Program-made: the position numbers and the translations under genes | DNA from: Trichoplusia ni | Taxonomy: Eukaryota > Arthropoda > Insecta > Lepidoptera > Noctuidae | NCBI RefSeq assembly: GCF_003590095.1 | Contig: NC_039486.1 | Coordinates: forward strand, 6,012,336-6,076,335 | DNA: 64,000 nt | Reading direction: 5' to 3' | Notes under the pieces: generated by a model | The model's input: the letters and a program-made list of their open reading frames with translations, nothing else | Told to the model about the DNA's origin: nothing | Database searches by the model: none | In this document: in pieces, positions 61,188 through 64,000 of the stretch | Layout: each line of letters begins with the position of its first letter | Numbering within the stretch: position 1 is the first letter of the stretch

Positions 61188-63852
61188 GTACATTCATTTG
61201 ATTATGCTTCATTTACAATTCATTATTCAACTTGAGTCATTGAATACATACTAAACTATAATATAATGCTCGTTTGCGCTATGGCCAACGTTTATTGTCC
61301 GTACGTACCTCACGTACATATTAATGTATACCAGATTATATGTAGATAGATATACGCACGGATATGTTCCTAGAAGCGTGCTTACCGTGCGTAGCTTGTC
61401 TTTGTGTTGTCGTTAGTCGTTATAATACACCTTAAACCTAGGTGGTCTAATTCGTTGACTGTTGGGCTTAATGTCGAACAGGTTAGCGTTCGAGAAACAG
61501 GTCTAACGTGGTCATCATGAAATAGTAAAACTATATTATATGTATAAGAGTTCTTCGAGTTCTTTTGTAGTAAGAAAACTCGGAATATTTTAGTAGAGAA
61601 ACAACTTTTAGATTTTTTATTAATCTATAAATATTGCCCGAGCTGTTTTATAGAATGTCGTCGTATCAATCAAGGTATTAACTCTGCTTGACTAGAGAAG
61701 CCATAGAAGGGTAATGTGTAAAGGGTTTGATATATTTTTAAAAGACAATAATATGTCTATGTTGGCTCTGGCCTTCGACTACACAGTAATTAATGCCAAG
61801 GAATTTATTATTAGGGGCATGTATAATTGAAATAATCGAATAACGTAACAGCAGATGTTTTTAGTAGGTGCTAGGTTGATACTAAACGTTGAAGGTGGAC
61901 GAGCTACACAAAAACTTACGTGCGCGTTTTGCAACATCATTATCTGTAGTTCTATTATTAAACCTACGTGCATTTACAAAGACGTCGAGGTTAAGTTTAT
62001 GCATTAAATAAAAACAGAAGTTACAACAAAAACCTTTATAGAATAGGTACGTCCTTTGGTAGTTTACGATACATGATATTTATGACTAAATATATTTCTA
62101 GTACATTTACGAAAATATGTAAATTCTTCGAATAACAATAGCACCAACAAGGACAATTCTCACACTCAATTCCAAAATGCCGAGGTCCTTCTATTCAATG
62201 AAGTGAATTTGAACGCTGGCAACATTGAAATTAAATAATAAAACTCGTTGCTTTTGAACTTCATTAAACTTCTGCTGACTTCGTTTCGGTCGTCCACCTT
62301 TTTACAAGCATAATATATAAGCTATTATGTAATTGTGTAAAGCCATCGCAAAGTAGGGAGCTAACACACCTATCTATGTTGACATAAAACTTTTGTGCTC
62401 TTAAATTCTGTAATATTTGTTGCCTGTAAATTAAAATACCTTATCTTATCAAAATAATATTTTTACTTGTGATAATATGTACTTGTGATTAAAGAGACAA
62501 GTGCTTAAACGAGAACGATGTATAAATTTTTCTTATAAATAATAAAACTTGTTAAAACGAAATATTTATTATGGGGCTCTAACTTGTCAAAGTAATGGTT
62601 ATATTTTGCGAAATGATTCTTGAAGTAGCGACTAAAAATATTCAGAACAAAAAAATCATATAATTGTTAAGATAACGTGTTTTATCATGGGTATTTCCCT
62701 AGAGACAGTATTTGAGTACGAATTTACGTACCTACTATACATTTCAATATAAAATTAGGGATTTTTAAAAATTATAGGTACGCACCTACTTATGAGTGGA
62801 CTATACTTCCAATAGTCACATAAGTTTGAGTATGACTCAATAGAATATTATAAGCCTAAAAATCGCGAGCCGAAAAAAAAATAACTGTATACCAAGGTAT
62901 GTCACACGACCCCACTGCAACTGTTATGCATCATAATGTTGAATTTTAATTCGTAGAACTAAGGTTAAAAATCGCTTACATGGCTAAACAAATGTCCGTC
63001 CATGTGACATCTTGTCGAGTGGCGTGCCGTATTAAGTAGGTTTTAAGCACGTGCTTCTAAATTATAATAGATTTATGAATTGATGCACATCTGGATCAGA
63101 ATTCGTGTCATCCTCGTTAAATGTAGTTCGTAATTATAATGTTATCGATATGGTAATGAGTCAATTAACAATTGCGTATGCTTGTTTCGTAGTAACTCAT
63201 AGTGTTAATATATTTTTAAAGTAATAATATATTAGATCAATCAATGATACCGGCCGAAAACTGGGATTACACAATCTCTGTTCAGTTTCATGCTTTCTAT
63301 TACACATTTTGGGTATTTATTAAAAACAAATATTTACCGAATGAAGAACTGTTTCATTATCAGGATTCAGGAATTAAAAATTTTAATAATTTTGAGCGCT
63401 GTATTTGAGGAAAACGCAAAAGCAATGTAGGTATGTGGTATCCGCTTTTGTCTGAATTCCTAACTAAATTGAATGTCAATTGCTGTAACCCGCTAATATT
63501 GATTAACGACTCGCCCGCCAAAGCGAAATGCTCAAACAACTTGATGGATCTTGATTGTTTTCGGTAGTAATTGGTTTCCAATCAAATGTGACCGCGAAAC
63601 TTTAGTCGGGAATGAAGTAGCGAGTCGATAAAAAAATCCAGTGAATACTGTCAATACAGAATGCGCAAATAATGATTAAGTTTTATAAGAATAAGTAGAT
63701 AGTTGGTAGCTTGATATTTTTTTTATCTCCATCAATTAAAGTTCTACGGGAAGATTCTTAAATAAGAACAAAATATTTTTTCTTCAACTTTATCAATGGC
63801 TAGGAAAAAGAGAATAGAATTTAATAATCGAATAAATTTATCCTATTCTTAC
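61188..63852. other. Probable large first intron
   Basis: AT-rich sequence following the candidate first exon. No open frame or recognisable repeat end that I can support. Confidence 0.4.
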
Positions 63853-63944
63853 CTACTTGTAATCAATCCAATCACTTTTAGCCTATCGAAATCCTCTGTT
63901 GGATATAGTCCTTCACAAATTTGCGCGACAGCACCCTGTACCAT
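63853..63944 (-). CDS. Candidate internal exon at the right edge
   Basis: On the minus strand a 92-base segment reads MVQGAVAQICEGLYPTEDFD and continues RLKVIGLITS. It is preceded by TTCACAG (acceptor) and followed by a consensus donor, GTAG then GTAAGA, at 63852. Amino-acid composition looks coding, but no partner exon was found and the family is not recognised. It may belong to a minus-strand gene to the right or be chance. Confidence 0.3.
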
Positions 63945-64000
63945 CTGTGAACTATATTAGAACCCTGTCTGGATCCCAGACTGCGTCACAGATAATGCTT

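Noticed and set aside
1..64000. CRISPR arrays, operons, rRNA genes or phage
   Set aside because: No regularly spaced direct repeats, no bacterial gene organisation; the window is plainly eukaryotic with spliced genes.

Overview
The window is insect DNA, almost certainly from a moth or butterfly (Lepidoptera). It is AT-rich, its genes are split by short GT-AG introns, and its repeats are typical of lepidopteran genomes: Helitron ends stopping at CTAG next to a T, tRNA-derived and 5S-like SINEs, non-LTR retrotransposon tails and a piggyBac-type transposon. It also holds two xanthine dehydrogenase genes in tandem, an arrangement known from the silkworm. All gene models were built by hand from splice sites and reading phase; no database search was possible.

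Layout. 1-8988: no gene recognised, one 5'-truncated retrotransposon copy. 8989-13686 (minus): seven-exon homologue of the cilium/actin protein CATIP, carrying a cysteine-rich block inserted near its N-terminus. 15019-24718 (plus): thirteen-exon Tango1, the ER-exit cargo receptor, divergent from CATIP and about 1.3 kb from it. 26727-34553 and 37113-44460 (both minus): two xanthine dehydrogenase paralogues of eight exons each, called Xdh A (downstream copy) and Xdh B (upstream copy). Six of their eight exons have identical lengths, and both carry what looks like a U12-type intron at the same site. In Xdh B that intron contains a tRNA-Lys gene. 46315-46908 (minus): Cox20, a mitochondrial cytochrome oxidase assembly factor. 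49099-51616: piggyBac-like transposon with an uninterrupted 630-residue transposase. 51617-64000: mostly non-coding, with GC-rich promoter-like sequence near 60140-60330, a first coding exon with an N-myristoylation signal at 61113-61187 (plus), and a weaker candidate minus-strand exon at the right edge.

How the genes relate. Only the two Xdh genes form a functional group: both should make molybdenum/Fe-S/FAD enzymes of purine catabolism (xanthine to uric acid), the pathway behind urate granules in larval skin. Xdh A keeps every active-site residue I could map. Xdh B keeps the catalytic Glu/Arg/Glu set but differs at one substrate-pocket residue and one FAD-loop glycine, suggesting functional divergence. 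Tango1, Catip and Cox20 are ordinary housekeeping or tissue genes that happen to be neighbours.

The observations I rate highest are the cysteine-rich insertion in CATIP, the paired U12-type introns in the Xdh genes, the diverged Xdh B active site, and the apparently intact piggyBac element.
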